NCBI GenBank assembly: GCA_035570235.1
Contig: DATMML010000025.1
Span: forward strand, 1 to 46,021
Length of the DNA stretch: 46,021 bases
Origin: Vicinamibacteria bacterium
GTDB lineage: Bacteria > Acidobacteriota > Vicinamibacteria > Fen-336
Direction: 5' to 3'
Positions 1-7,687 of the stretch are shown piece after piece (positions within the stretch are counted from its first letter, which is position 1; each line of letters opens with the position of its first letter). The translations under genes and the position numbers were made by a program. The notes under the pieces were generated by a model. That model saw only the letters and a program-made list of their open reading frames with translations. It did no database searches and was not told the DNA's origin.

Positions 1-59
1 AGATCCACAAACTTCGCCTTGTTCTCTCTCGCCTTCTTGATGGCGTCCTTCGGTCCCAT
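1..59 (-). CDS. Probable glutamine synthetase, N-terminal fragment cut by the window edge
   Basis: Reading leftward from an ATG at 59-57, the sequence encodes MGPKDAIKKARENKAKFVD and the next codon begins CT (Leu). This resembles the start of type I glutamine synthetases, where a short helix (xPKDV/AL...) leads into a VDLRFxD strand. An AAAGGAG ribosome-binding site lies about six bases upstream. Glutamine synthetase makes glutamine from glutamate, ammonia and ATP in the cytosol. Only 19 codons are visible, so the call rests on N-terminal similarity and the good RBS. No catalytic residue can be checked. Confidence 0.5.
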   Translation of the reverse strand, partial: MGPKDAIKKARENKAKFVD

Positions 60-359
60 ACACGCTCCTTTCGCCGCGACCCCCTTCCGGGTCCGCCGCC
101 GCCCTCACTCTATATCAACTTCCCGGCTCCGGCTGTCGGCCGTGGTCCGCACATGCTCGACAGAGGAGTGGGCGGAGACGGCGGGGGCGGGCCCGGAGGC
201 GCCCTCCCTCCCGACCGACGGCCCCTGGGGCCGATCGCTGACAAACCGTTTCGCGGTCAAGGAAAGGACCCGCGGAGGAAGGCGGAGTCTCGCCCTCGGC
301 CCATGTGGGGAGCGGGCGGGAGGGTTGCGCGTGCCGGGATCTACGCTAGACTGAGCCCC
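60..359. other. Intergenic region between divergent genes (glnA-like fragment and M20 protein)
   Basis: This 300-base stretch separates two divergent starts and must hold promoters for both. It is very GC-rich. I see no convincing -35/-10 pair, no hairpin with a T-run and no credible small gene. Long open frames cross it, but they have no RBS and no recognisable protein character. Confidence 0.4.
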
Positions 360-1868
360 ATGCCTCCCCTTTCACGACGTGAGTTTCTGGGTTCGACCGC
401 CGCATCGGTGGCTGCACTCTCCCTTCCAGGTTTCGCGCTCTCTGACGACCGTCTCGGAGGGATCGAGGCGGAGATTCAGAAGCGCCACGAGGAGGGCGTG
501 CAGCGCCTCCAGGAATGGGTGAGGCAGCCGTCGATCGCCGCTGAGAGCAGGGGGATGGCGGAGGGCTGCGAGCTCATGATGCGGCTGGCGCGGGAGGCCG
601 GCTTCCAGGCCGTCACCCGCATGTCTACGGATGGGCAGCCCGGGGTCTTCGCCACCCTGGACGCCGGCGCGGCGCGGACGGTCGGGCTCTACTTCATGTA
701 CGACGTCAAGCAGGTCGACCCCTCCGAGTGGTCTTCGCCGCCGTGGGCGGCTGCCCTCGTCGACAAGCCCGGATTCGGCAAGGTCCTCATGGGTCGGGGC
801 GCCGTGAACCAGAAGGGGCCGCAGGCCGCCTTCTTGGCCGCCCTGCACGCGATCCGCGGTGCGGGCAAGAAGCTGCCCGTCAACCTCGTTCTCGTGGCGG
901 AGGGTGAGGAGGAGATCGGCTCGCCGCATTTCTCCCAGGTTGTGAGGCGGCCGGAAGTGAGCGCCGCCCTCGCCCGGTGCGCGGGTGTCTTCATGCCCTC
1001 CGCCGCCCAGGACCCCGACGGCACGGTGACGGTCTCGCTCGGTGCCAAGGGGGTCGTCGAACTCGAGCTCGTCGCGAGCGGCGAGAAATGGGGCCGGGGC
1101 CCCAAGAAGGACGTTCACTCCAGCAACCGGGCGCGCCTCGACAGCCCCTCGTTCCACCTGGTGCAGGCGCTAGCCACCTTGGTCACTCCCGATGGCGACC
1201 CCGCAATTGATGGTTTCGCCGACGCCGCCCGACCCGCCTCGGCCGCCGAGCGCGACATGCTCGACGCGGCGGCGGCGCGCATGCAAGAGTCCACGGCCAA
1301 GCACCTGCTCTCGGCCGACCGGTGGGCCCATGATCTGCCCTGGCGCGCTTCCCTGGAGAGGTTCCTGTTCGCGCCGACCGTGAACATCGAAGGGCTGGTG
1401 GGCGGGTATACGGGGCCGGGGGGCAAGACCGTCCTCCCGCACCGCGCCGTGGCCAAGCTCGATCTTCGCCTGGTGCCGGACATGACGTACGAAGGCGCGC
1501 TGTCCGCCCTCAAGGGCCACCTCCGGAAGCGTGGCTTCGGGGACATCGAGGTGAACGCAAGCGGCGGTTACGACCCCACCGGCACGCGCGCGGACGCAAT
1601 GCTAATTCGGGCGGAGCTCTCGGTCTACCGGCGGGCGGGGCTGGACCCGATCCTATGGCCGCGCAACGCGGGTTCCTTTCCCGGGTATGTCTTCACGGGG
1701 GAGCCGCTCAAGCTGCCCGCGGCCCATTTCGGTCTCGGCCACGGTAGCGGTGCCCACGCCCCCGACGAGTACTTCGTGATCGAGTCATCAAACCCGAAGG
1801 TCACGGGATGGGATGGCGCGGTGCGCTCCTTCGTCGACTACCTCCAGGAGCTGGCCGTCACCAACTGA
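360..1868 (+). CDS. Tat-exported M20-family metallopeptidase-like protein with substituted metal ligands
   Basis: The 502-residue product starts at ATG 360, chosen because it opens with a twin-arginine signal (SRREFLGSTAAS, hydrophobic stretch to about residue 34). The open frame runs further upstream without protein character. The fold is M20/dipeptidase: the usual YGHYDVQPVDP loop appears as YFMYDVKQVDP (residues 111-121), the GRGASDDKG loop as GRGAVNQKG (N150, Q151), then EGEEEIGS (E184/E185) and a C-terminal GHGSGAHAP (H466). Typical members use His and a bridging Asp as metal ligands. Here those positions are Met113 and Asn150, while D115, the Glu pair and H466 remain. It may be a peptidase with altered metal use or a non-catalytic binding protein. 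It stands alone, with no operon partner. Confidence 0.85.
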   Translation: MPPLSRREFLGSTAASVAALSLPGFALSDDRLGGIEAEIQKRHEEGVQRLQEWVRQPSIAAESRGMAEGCELMMRLAREAGFQAVTRMSTDGQPGVFATLDAGAARTVGLYFMYDVKQVDPSEWSSPPWAAALVDKPGFGKVLMGRGAVNQKGPQAAFLAALHAIRGAGKKLPVNLVLVAEGEEEIGSPHFSQVVRRPEVSAALARCAGVFMPSAAQDPDGTVTVSLGAKGVVELELVASGEKWGRGPKKDVHSSNRARLDSPSFHLVQALATLVTPDGDPAIDGFADAARPASAAERDMLDAAAARMQESTAKHLLSADRWAHDLPWRASLERFLFAPTVNIEGLVGGYTGPGGKTVLPHRAVAKLDLRLVPDMTYEGALSALKGHLRKRGFGDIEVNASGGYDPTGTRADAMLIRAELSVYRRAGLDPILWPRNAGSFPGYVFTGEPLKLPAAHFGLGHGSGAHAPDEYFVIESSNPKVTGWDGAVRSFVDYLQELAVTN

Positions 1869-1971
1869 GACGCTCCGCCGAACCCCCGGCCCCGTTTGCG
1901 ACTCCCTCAGGGTTTCTGCGTACGATGCGGCCACCCGCTCGAAGCGTGCCTTAGGAGTCGGCGAGGGGACC

Positions 1972-2154
1972 CTAGCGATAGAGGCGGTGCAGGATGGGGG
2001 CCAGCAGGATGCCCCCGAGCGCAGAAAGCCCGGCCACCGGGCGCAGTGCCGGTATCGCGATCAGCACTACGGCGACCATGCCCAGGGCGAAGATGAGACC
2101 CCCTCCCCCCTGGGCGGGGATGCTGTCGATCCGAATGCCGGGATGGCTCTGCAT
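1972..2154 (-). CDS. Small hypothetical membrane protein
   Basis: This 60-residue product has one long or two short hydrophobic segments (about residues 20-38 and 40-55) and a basic end (HRLYR). I start it at ATG 2154-2152 because GGAAG sits seven bases upstream. An in-frame ATG at 2202 would add 16 residues. The N-terminal MQSHPGIRIDSIPAQGGGG is soluble and Gly-rich before the membrane part. I recognise no family and no partner gene. Its strand matches the following Fis-like gene but the gap is 240 bases. Confidence 0.5.
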   Translation of the reverse strand: MQSHPGIRIDSIPAQGGGGLIFALGMVAVVLIAIPALRPVAGLSALGGILLAPILHRLYR

Positions 2155-2394
2155 GACTGATCTTCCAATTAGTTGGACGGCCACCGGGCCCTCCTGATAC
2201 AAGTGAGACGCTCGCCCGGACCGAAAGGTTCACTTCTTTATCAACGGGGGGGCGTCGGATGGCGGCGGTTCGCGCTGATGGGTTTGCCGGCACTGGCCGA
2301 GAGAGCGGCCTTAGGGTGGGGGTCAACAAAGGAGGGTCGATCTCATCCCACCCCGCTGAGGGCGTGGACAGATGTCCGCTTCTTCTCGGCCGCG

Positions 2395-3060
2395 CTAACG
2401 GGTTGGGTTCGGCTCCGGATCCTCGGCCCGGCACGACGGCGCGCTCCCGCGCTCCTGAGCCTTGGCCGAGCGCCGGCGCACACCCCCGCGTAGTCCGAGA
2501 CGCTTCATCTTTTCGCTGAGGGTGGTCGGCAGGACGCCCAACAGCCTGGCCGCCAAGAGCTGATTCATGCCGCAAGCCTTGAGGGCAGAGAAGACCAGCT
2601 CCCTTTCGTATTCCTCCAGTTTCGTTTTGAGATCCTTGGCGGGGTGCTCGTCCCCGGAGACACCGAGTTCTCGCTGGTAGGCTTCGACTCGCTGTCTCAA
2701 GTCCTCGACCAAGTCCTTGACCAGGTCCTTGACTTCATCGGCGATGACCTCCAAACGGATGATTTGCCGGTTCAGCCTATGGGGCAGGCCATTGACGCTG
2801 GCACTGGGCGGGCGGGAGCGGGAGGCACGACTGGCATCGAGGGCCGACCTCACCAGCTCACGCTCGTAGTTTCCGAGGTGAGCCTTCAAGTCCCGCGCCA
2901 ACTCCTGGGCCTCGGTGGTGACGAGCTTGAGCCTTTGGAGCTTGCCGTGGACCGTCCGGGGCAGGACGGAGGAGCTGCTCGGCACGGCGCCGGGTGAGAC
3001 CGGAGGGAGCGGAGCGGCCGCGGCGCTCAAGTCACCCGGGGGTGTCTCAAGCGCCGGCAT
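2395..3060 (-). CDS. Fis-type helix-turn-helix protein, copy 1 (internally duplicated)
   Basis: The product is 221 residues from ATG 3060; a GTG at 3099 would add 13, and neither start has a strong RBS. The last ~60 residues carry a Fis/NtrC-type DNA-binding domain: a YERELVFSAL helix, GMNQLLAARLLG, then LPTTLSEKMKRLGL. That is the only recognised domain. There is no receiver or AAA+ domain, so it is not a sigma-54 activator. A second YEREL-S-AL block occurs near residue 80 without a following HTH, after coiled, charged sequence (EVKDLVKDLVEDLRQRV). A Pro/Ser-rich N-terminus and a basic tail flank these. It probably binds DNA as a dimer. A close paralogue lies at 6745-7506 on the same strand. 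Confidence 0.75.
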   Translation of the reverse strand: MPALETPPGDLSAAAAPLPPVSPGAVPSSSSVLPRTVHGKLQRLKLVTTEAQELARDLKAHLGNYERELVRSALDASRASRSRPPSASVNGLPHRLNRQIIRLEVIADEVKDLVKDLVEDLRQRVEAYQRELGVSGDEHPAKDLKTKLEEYERELVFSALKACGMNQLLAARLLGVLPTTLSEKMKRLGLRGGVRRRSAKAQERGSAPSCRAEDPEPNPTR

Positions 3061-3243
3061 TCGATCCTGCAGGGGAACCGTAGCGGCTGCGCTGACCACC
3101 CGGGCTGGGCGACGCTGAACGCGTGGGTGTCCGCCGGTATTTGTTCAATGCTCGAACCGTCACCAGCATAAGACGCCAGACCACGGGAAGAACAGGCGCC
3201 TTCGGGACAAAGTGCGGACAGTTCCGGCCGAACTTTGAGCAGG

Positions 3244-3912
3244 TTACGGCCTTGGGCCCCTTCTTTCGAAGCCGAGGGCAAGCATTCTCTTATCGTCCGC
3301 AACGAGTCTTTCTGCGAAGTAGCTCGGGGCAAAGCCCTGCCGCTGGAATTCAGCTTCGACCTCCGACCGCGGGATGAGCACAGGGCCGCATTCTCGAAAC
3401 ACGTTCATGGTCCCGACGAGCGGTCGATTGAGCGTGATGGCGGTGGCTAGGGTGGGGGGATTCTCCTGAATCACGATGAACGCACGCTCCTCCGCGAGCC
3501 GACACATGGTGGACACGGCCCGACGCCAGGCCACGTGCTCGAGCACGAGCACCCCCAGCACGACCTTGAATCCGCCCGTCAGGCGACTCTCCTCGATATC
3601 GTCCAGTAGTTCCGTGTGGCGCAGTCCCTCCACCGGCTCAAGTCGTGCGGCGAGACGCTGAAGGTACTCGCGATTGATGTCAGCGAAGGTGGTGGCAAAG
3701 GGCAGGAGAAAGGTGGGCGGAGCGAAGTCAAACATCTGCCCGGTCCCGGCGCCGACGAACAAGAGACTTGCGCCTCGCTCCGTTGGTTGGAGACGAAGGT
3801 ACTCCACGACCAGGATGGCGTTGGCCTGGGCCTGCCCCGCCTCCGCCATGTGAGCTTCGTAGTCCTCGGCCTTGACCAGCGACATCCAGGCCTCCCGCAG
3901 CCGAGTGCTCAT
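3244..3912 (-). CDS. Class I SAM-dependent methyltransferase-like protein
   Basis: The product is 222 residues from ATG 3912, preceded by GGGGAGG at ideal distance; the longer open frame upstream is not needed. Around residues 50-60, LLFVGAGTGQMFDF matches the glycine-rich motif I of Rossmann methyltransferases. TFADINREYLQRL follows as motif II with the acidic Asp that usually holds the SAM ribose. FKVVLGVLVLEHV corresponds to motif IV/post-I. The C-terminal half (NPPTLATAITLNRPLVGTMN) probably shapes the acceptor site. The substrate cannot be told. It is divergent from the GlxA-type regulator at 4041 across a 128-base gap with a palindrome, so that regulator may control it. Confidence 0.7.
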   Translation of the reverse strand: MSTRLREAWMSLVKAEDYEAHMAEAGQAQANAILVVEYLRLQPTERGASLLFVGAGTGQMFDFAPPTFLLPFATTFADINREYLQRLAARLEPVEGLRHTELLDDIEESRLTGGFKVVLGVLVLEHVAWRRAVSTMCRLAEERAFIVIQENPPTLATAITLNRPLVGTMNVFRECGPVLIPRSEVEAEFQRQGFAPSYFAERLVADDKRMLALGFERRGPRP

Positions 3913-3984
3913 GACCTCCCCTCGAGGCCCTGAACCCTGTAGGGCCCCGCGGGCGCTTGGCCAGAAATGTCCACAGATAGTCTC

Positions 3985-3998
3985 AAAAAGGCCTTTTT
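3985..3998. promoter_or_regulatory. Perfect palindrome AAAAAGGCCTTTTT between divergent starts (candidate operator)
   Basis: A 14-base perfect inverted repeat sits in an A/T-rich patch of otherwise GC-rich DNA, 72 bases upstream of the methyltransferase start and 42 bases upstream of the GlxA-type regulator start. A tandem TCTAGTCTAG lies just downstream at about 4015-4024. Position and symmetry suit a dimeric regulator site or a core promoter element. The regulator it binds is inferred, not shown. Confidence 0.4.
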
Positions 3999-4040
3999 TA
4001 AAGGGTCCCAATCGTCTAGTCTAGTGGCCGGATCTGACAT

Positions 4041-5045
4041 ATGACTCCTTCCGCCCTCTCCCCGATCGCTGAAGTCCGCCCCGTGCGCGTACTCGTGTTG
4101 CTCCTACCCAGTGTCCACATCCTCGATCTGGGGGGGCCCATTCAAGCCTTTTACGAAGCGAACGGCTTCGGGGCCCAGTATGACCTCGTCTATTGCGGAA
4201 CCGAACCGAGGGTGCGAACGGCCCAGGGACTGGTCCTCGCGGACGTGGCCCCGCTGCCGGACCCGGTCCCTTCCGACCTTGTTCTCGTGCCGGGCATAGA
4301 CTCCTCCACCCTGGAGCGCCTGGAGCGCGTGCCGACGGCTTGGCTCCGTAGGGCCCACGCCCAAGGGTCTCGTGTCGCGTCCGTCTGCAGCGGAGCCTTC
4401 GCCCTTGCGTTCGCCGGACTCCTCGATGGGCGCGCTTGCACGACGCACTGGAAAGTGGTCGACCGACTACAGGAGTCATACCCGGCGGCTCGGGTCGCCA
4501 AGAACCGCCTCTATGTGCGAGACAACAACGTGGTCACGAGCGCCGGCATTGCCTCCGGTATCGACATGGCGCTCGCCCTGATCGAGGAGGACTGCGGGCC
4601 GCATGTTGTGGCCAAGGTCGCGCGGGAGATGGTCGTGTACTTGCGTCGGGAGGGGGACCGCGAGCAGAACAGCGTCTATCTTGACTACCGGACGCATCTC
4701 CACGCTGGCGTGCACCGAGTGCAAGACTGGTTGATCGCGCACCCAGATCAAAAACCCACGCTGGCCGTGCTCGCGGATCTCGCGGGAATGAGCGAGCGGA
4801 ACCTCAGCCGGGCCTTTCGCCGGGCGACGGGCATCACACCGAAAGTCTTCGCCAGCAGGGTCAAGGTGCAGGTCGCCCGGGAGCTGCTGCAGACTCCCGG
4901 GCTGACCGTCGAGGCCATCGCCGCGAACTGCGGCTTCGAAGACGCCCGCCAGCTGCGGCGGCTCTGGAAGCAAAGCTTCGGCGTGAACCTTTCTCAGTGG
5001 AGACGCGAGGTGGAAACGGATAACGCAGGTCTGTCATGTCGATGA
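4041..5045 (+). CDS. GlxA-family transcriptional regulator (DJ-1/PfpI domain + AraC HTH)
   Basis: The 334-residue product has the two-domain GlxA layout. Residues 14-180 form a DJ-1/PfpI (class I glutamine amidotransferase-like) domain with the nucleophile-elbow motif VCSGAF around Cys116. Residues about 220-325 form an AraC-type double HTH (LAVLADLAGMSERNLSRAFRRATG and LTVEAIAANCGFEDARQLRRLWKQSFG). Such proteins are cytosolic DNA-binding regulators whose DJ-1 domain is thought to sense a small molecule. The stop overlaps the next gene's start by ten bases, so the two are translationally coupled. It is divergent from the methyltransferase gene. The RBS is weak (GGA about 10 bases upstream). 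The call is firm; the ligand is unknown. Confidence 0.9.
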   Translation: MTPSALSPIAEVRPVRVLVLLLPSVHILDLGGPIQAFYEANGFGAQYDLVYCGTEPRVRTAQGLVLADVAPLPDPVPSDLVLVPGIDSSTLERLERVPTAWLRRAHAQGSRVASVCSGAFALAFAGLLDGRACTTHWKVVDRLQESYPAARVAKNRLYVRDNNVVTSAGIASGIDMALALIEEDCGPHVVAKVAREMVVYLRREGDREQNSVYLDYRTHLHAGVHRVQDWLIAHPDQKPTLAVLADLAGMSERNLSRAFRRATGITPKVFASRVKVQVARELLQTPGLTVEAIAANCGFEDARQLRRLWKQSFGVNLSQWRREVETDNAGLSCR

Positions 5046-6175
5046 CAGGGGGCGACGGGAGACTCGTCTGCACGTTGCTGCTGGTGGCCACCCTCGTGGG
5101 CAGCCGCCACAACGCCTTTGCCGGGGATGCGGAGCACCCCCGCAAGGGCTACACCCGCCGAGTGGCCATTGTGCTCTACGACGGCGCCGAGGTGCTCGAC
5201 TTTGCGGGCCCGACCGAGGTCTTCGAGGCGGCCGGCAACCTTGGCAGTTTCCGTGGTCAGGGCGCCTTCGCCCCCTACACGGTGGCCGCCTCCACGAGCC
5301 CCGTAACGAGCCAGCGGGTTCTCAAGATCGTGCCCGAGTATACCTTTGCCGATGCACCCCCTCCGGACATCCTGGTCATCCCCGGCGGTGACACGAGCTC
5401 CCTCCAGCGGGACCCCACATTCCTCACCTGGTTCCGGGAGGCGTCCAAGAATGCCGAGGTCACGCTCACGGTGTGCACGGGGGCCTTCGTGCCCGGAGGC
5501 CTGGGCCTGCTGGACGGTCTCGAGGTCACGACCTGGTACGGGGCCATCCCCGCCCTGAGGGCCACCGCGCCTAAAGCCATGGTCCAGGACGGCCGCCGCT
5601 TTGTGGACAATGGCTCGATTGTGACCACGGCGGGGGTGTCCGCGGGAATCGATGGGGCTCTTCACACCGTGGCCCGGCTCGTCGGGCGGGGGGTGGCGGA
5701 CAGGACGGCCCGCTACATGGAGTACCACTGGACGCCGGAGTCCTATCTGGCCCAGCGGTATTCCTACCTGAACCCCAGCCTGGACGGGGACGGGCGGCTG
5801 CTGCAGCAGGCCGAGCTCGACGCGGACACGAAAGACTACGCGGAGGCCTCCCGGGCCTATCACACCCTGCTCGAGCGGGACCCCGCGGACGCCTTCGTCT
5901 GGTACCGCCTCGGTAGACTCCTCCATCTGATGGGCAAGTGGGCCGAAGCCATCGACGCGGCGAGCCACGCCCTGGCCTCTCCCGAATGGCGACCCGAGGC
6001 TCTCTACAACATGGCGTGCGCCTATGCCTTGAAAGGCGATGCGGATTCAGCCCTGCACCGTCTCCGAGAGGCCGTGGACGCGGGGTTTAAGAAGAGGTGG
6101 GCCCTGGAGGGCGATCCGGACTTGGCCAGCCTCCGCGGAAGCCAGCGCTTCCAGGAACTGTTGAAGAGGCTCTGA
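5036..6175 (+). CDS. Exported DJ-1/PfpI-family protein with C-terminal TPRs
   Basis: This 379-residue protein begins with a signal peptide (hydrophobic about 10-22, possible cleavage near AFA-GD at residue 30). A DJ-1/PfpI domain follows (about 40-235) with the conserved acidic residue in LYDGAEVLDFAGPTEVF and the nucleophile elbow VCTGAF at Cys147, as in isocyanide hydratase-like and ThiJ proteins. Residues about 260-375 form TPR-like helical repeats (AEASRAYHTLLERDPADAFVWYRLG, ALYNMACAYALKGDADSAL). The start overlaps the regulator's stop by ten bases. The family includes isonitrile hydratases and glyoxalase/deglycase-like enzymes, but nothing here fixes the reaction. A periplasmic DJ-1 protein with TPRs, coupled to a DJ-1-containing regulator, is uncommon. 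Confidence 0.85.
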   Translation: MSMTGGDGRLVCTLLLVATLVGSRHNAFAGDAEHPRKGYTRRVAIVLYDGAEVLDFAGPTEVFEAAGNLGSFRGQGAFAPYTVAASTSPVTSQRVLKIVPEYTFADAPPPDILVIPGGDTSSLQRDPTFLTWFREASKNAEVTLTVCTGAFVPGGLGLLDGLEVTTWYGAIPALRATAPKAMVQDGRRFVDNGSIVTTAGVSAGIDGALHTVARLVGRGVADRTARYMEYHWTPESYLAQRYSYLNPSLDGDGRLLQQAELDADTKDYAEASRAYHTLLERDPADAFVWYRLGRLLHLMGKWAEAIDAASHALASPEWRPEALYNMACAYALKGDADSALHRLREAVDAGFKKRWALEGDPDLASLRGSQRFQELLKRL

Positions 6176-6324
6176 ACGGCGCGCTGGGCAAGGCGAGAGA
6201 CCCAAACGACCCATCCCGCGTCAAGGCCCCGAGCCCGCCTCGATCCGATCCGGGGGCGCAAGGGGAGTGTTTTTCCGCCATTGTCGCCCTGGGGTGGGGG
6301 ACAATCGGGGCGGAGGGAATGGGC

Positions 6325-6663
6325 ATGACCGACGCCGGGATCGCGCACACACCGAAATCACCGTACTACGCGGTCATCTTTACCTCAGTGCGAACGGCCG
6401 TGGATGAGGGCTACGCGGAGACGGCGGAGCGGATGCTCCAGCTCGCGGCCCAGCAGCCGGGCTACCTTGGGGTTGAGAGCGCGCGCGAGGGAGGCCTCGG
6501 CATTACCGTCTCCTATTGGCAGGACCTCCAGTCGATCAAGTCCTGGAAGGCGGTGGCCGAGCATACCCTGGCCCAGCGGCTGGGCCGCGAGCGCTGGTAC
6601 CGTGCCTATAAGACGCGCATCTGCAGGGTTGAAGACGACTATGACTTTGCGCGTCCCGCCTGA
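6325..6663 (+). CDS. Antibiotic biosynthesis monooxygenase (ABM)-like domain protein
   Basis: The product is 112 residues from ATG 6325, chosen because GGAGGG lies eight bases upstream; an ATG at 6319 is too close to that site. The pattern YYAVIFTSVRT...GYAETAERMLQLAAQQPGYLGVES...ITVSYWQD...SIKSWK matches the dimeric alpha+beta ABM/DUF3291-like fold. In that fold the PGxxGxES and YWxD/SxxxW signatures are typical. Members include heme-degrading and quinone-forming monooxygenases, and many of unknown substrate. It follows the DJ-1/TPR gene by about 150 bases on the same strand and may belong to the same transcription unit. Confidence 0.75.
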   Translation: MTDAGIAHTPKSPYYAVIFTSVRTAVDEGYAETAERMLQLAAQQPGYLGVESAREGGLGITVSYWQDLQSIKSWKAVAEHTLAQRLGRERWYRAYKTRICRVEDDYDFARPA

Positions 6664-6744
6664 AGCGATGAAGGAAGACCGAGGGCACTCCGAGGCTTGG
6701 GGGCCCCTAGCCGCTACCGGAAGCCGGCACTCCGACCGAGAGCT

Positions 6745-7506
6745 CTAGCCTCTCCACGCCCGCCCCCGCCCGCGCAGTCCCAGACGCTTCATCTTTTCGC
6801 TCAGCGTGGTCGGGAGGACGCCCAGCTCCTTAGCCGCTAAGACCTGATTCATGCCACAGGACTCGAGGGCGGAGATGACGAGCTCCCGCTCGTATTCCTC
6901 CAGCCGGGTCTTGAGATCCACGGGGCGCTCGTTCTGCGGCGCGACGGGGTCCCGTCCGTTCACTTCGAGGTGCCGCTTCAGGTTCTCGACCAAGCTTCCC
7001 ACCAGGCTGTTGACGTTGTCGGCAGTGAACTGAAGACGCTTGATCCTTCGGCTCAACCGGTCCGGCAGCGTGTTGAGAGTCGCCTTCGGTGAGCGGGAAC
7101 GGTGGCGCCGGGAGGCCTCGAGGGCGGAGATCAGGAGTTCTCGCTCGTATTGTCCGAGGCCCAGCCTCAACTCCTCGGCTAGCTCTTGGGCCTCGCTTGT
7201 AATGAGCTTGAGCCCCTGGTGGATCTTCCGGCCCAGGGTCTTGGGAAGCACCTCCTCGAACACGCTTGCCACCGCGTCGTCCGCGGGGGCGAGGATCGGC
7301 GGAGTTGGTCCGGCAAGCGGGTCGGGACGGACATCGGCCGGGAAGCCGTCCCGGATCTGAAGCGTCGTCCTGGTCTCGATCATCGCGGTGCCCGGTGGTT
7401 CGGAGTCGGCGGGCGCTTCGCTGACATCCGCATCCTCGCCTTCGGCTCCCCCATCGTTGCCTTCCTGACCGGCCGGGAGAAAAGCGGTCCGGGCGCCGGC
7501 CTCCAT
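6745..7506 (-). CDS. Fis-type helix-turn-helix protein, copy 2 (internally duplicated)
   Basis: The product is 253 residues from ATG 7506; a TTG at 7539 would add 11, and no start has a clear RBS. It parallels the 2395-3060 protein along most of its length: LKLITSEAQELAEELRLGLGQYERELLISALEAS, then LPDRLSRRIKRL, then the C-terminal Fis-like HTH (YERELVISALESCGMNQVLAAKELGVLPTTLSEKMKRLGL). Only the acidic N-terminal ~75 residues differ clearly. The 3' 150 bases of the two genes are also very similar at DNA level. It has no receiver or AAA+ domain. It is probably a DNA-binding protein of unknown targets, arising by duplication. Confidence 0.75.
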   Translation of the reverse strand: MEAGARTAFLPAGQEGNDGGAEGEDADVSEAPADSEPPGTAMIETRTTLQIRDGFPADVRPDPLAGPTPPILAPADDAVASVFEEVLPKTLGRKIHQGLKLITSEAQELAEELRLGLGQYERELLISALEASRRHRSRSPKATLNTLPDRLSRRIKRLQFTADNVNSLVGSLVENLKRHLEVNGRDPVAPQNERPVDLKTRLEEYERELVISALESCGMNQVLAAKELGVLPTTLSEKMKRLGLRGRGRAWRG

Positions 7507-7687
7507 GAGTAAGGTTGGCCCCCGCGGGAGTTCAGGCAATGCGTTGGAGCTACGTTTAAGCTGAGTTGAAGCTGAGCCCCTAACCGGCTGTCGGGGATGG
7601 GCTTTCCGACAGGAATGAGCAGGCGGGTTCTTGGTTTCCCGCCCGCGCTAACGAATTGGGAACCCTCGAGAAGGGCCCGGACACTCC

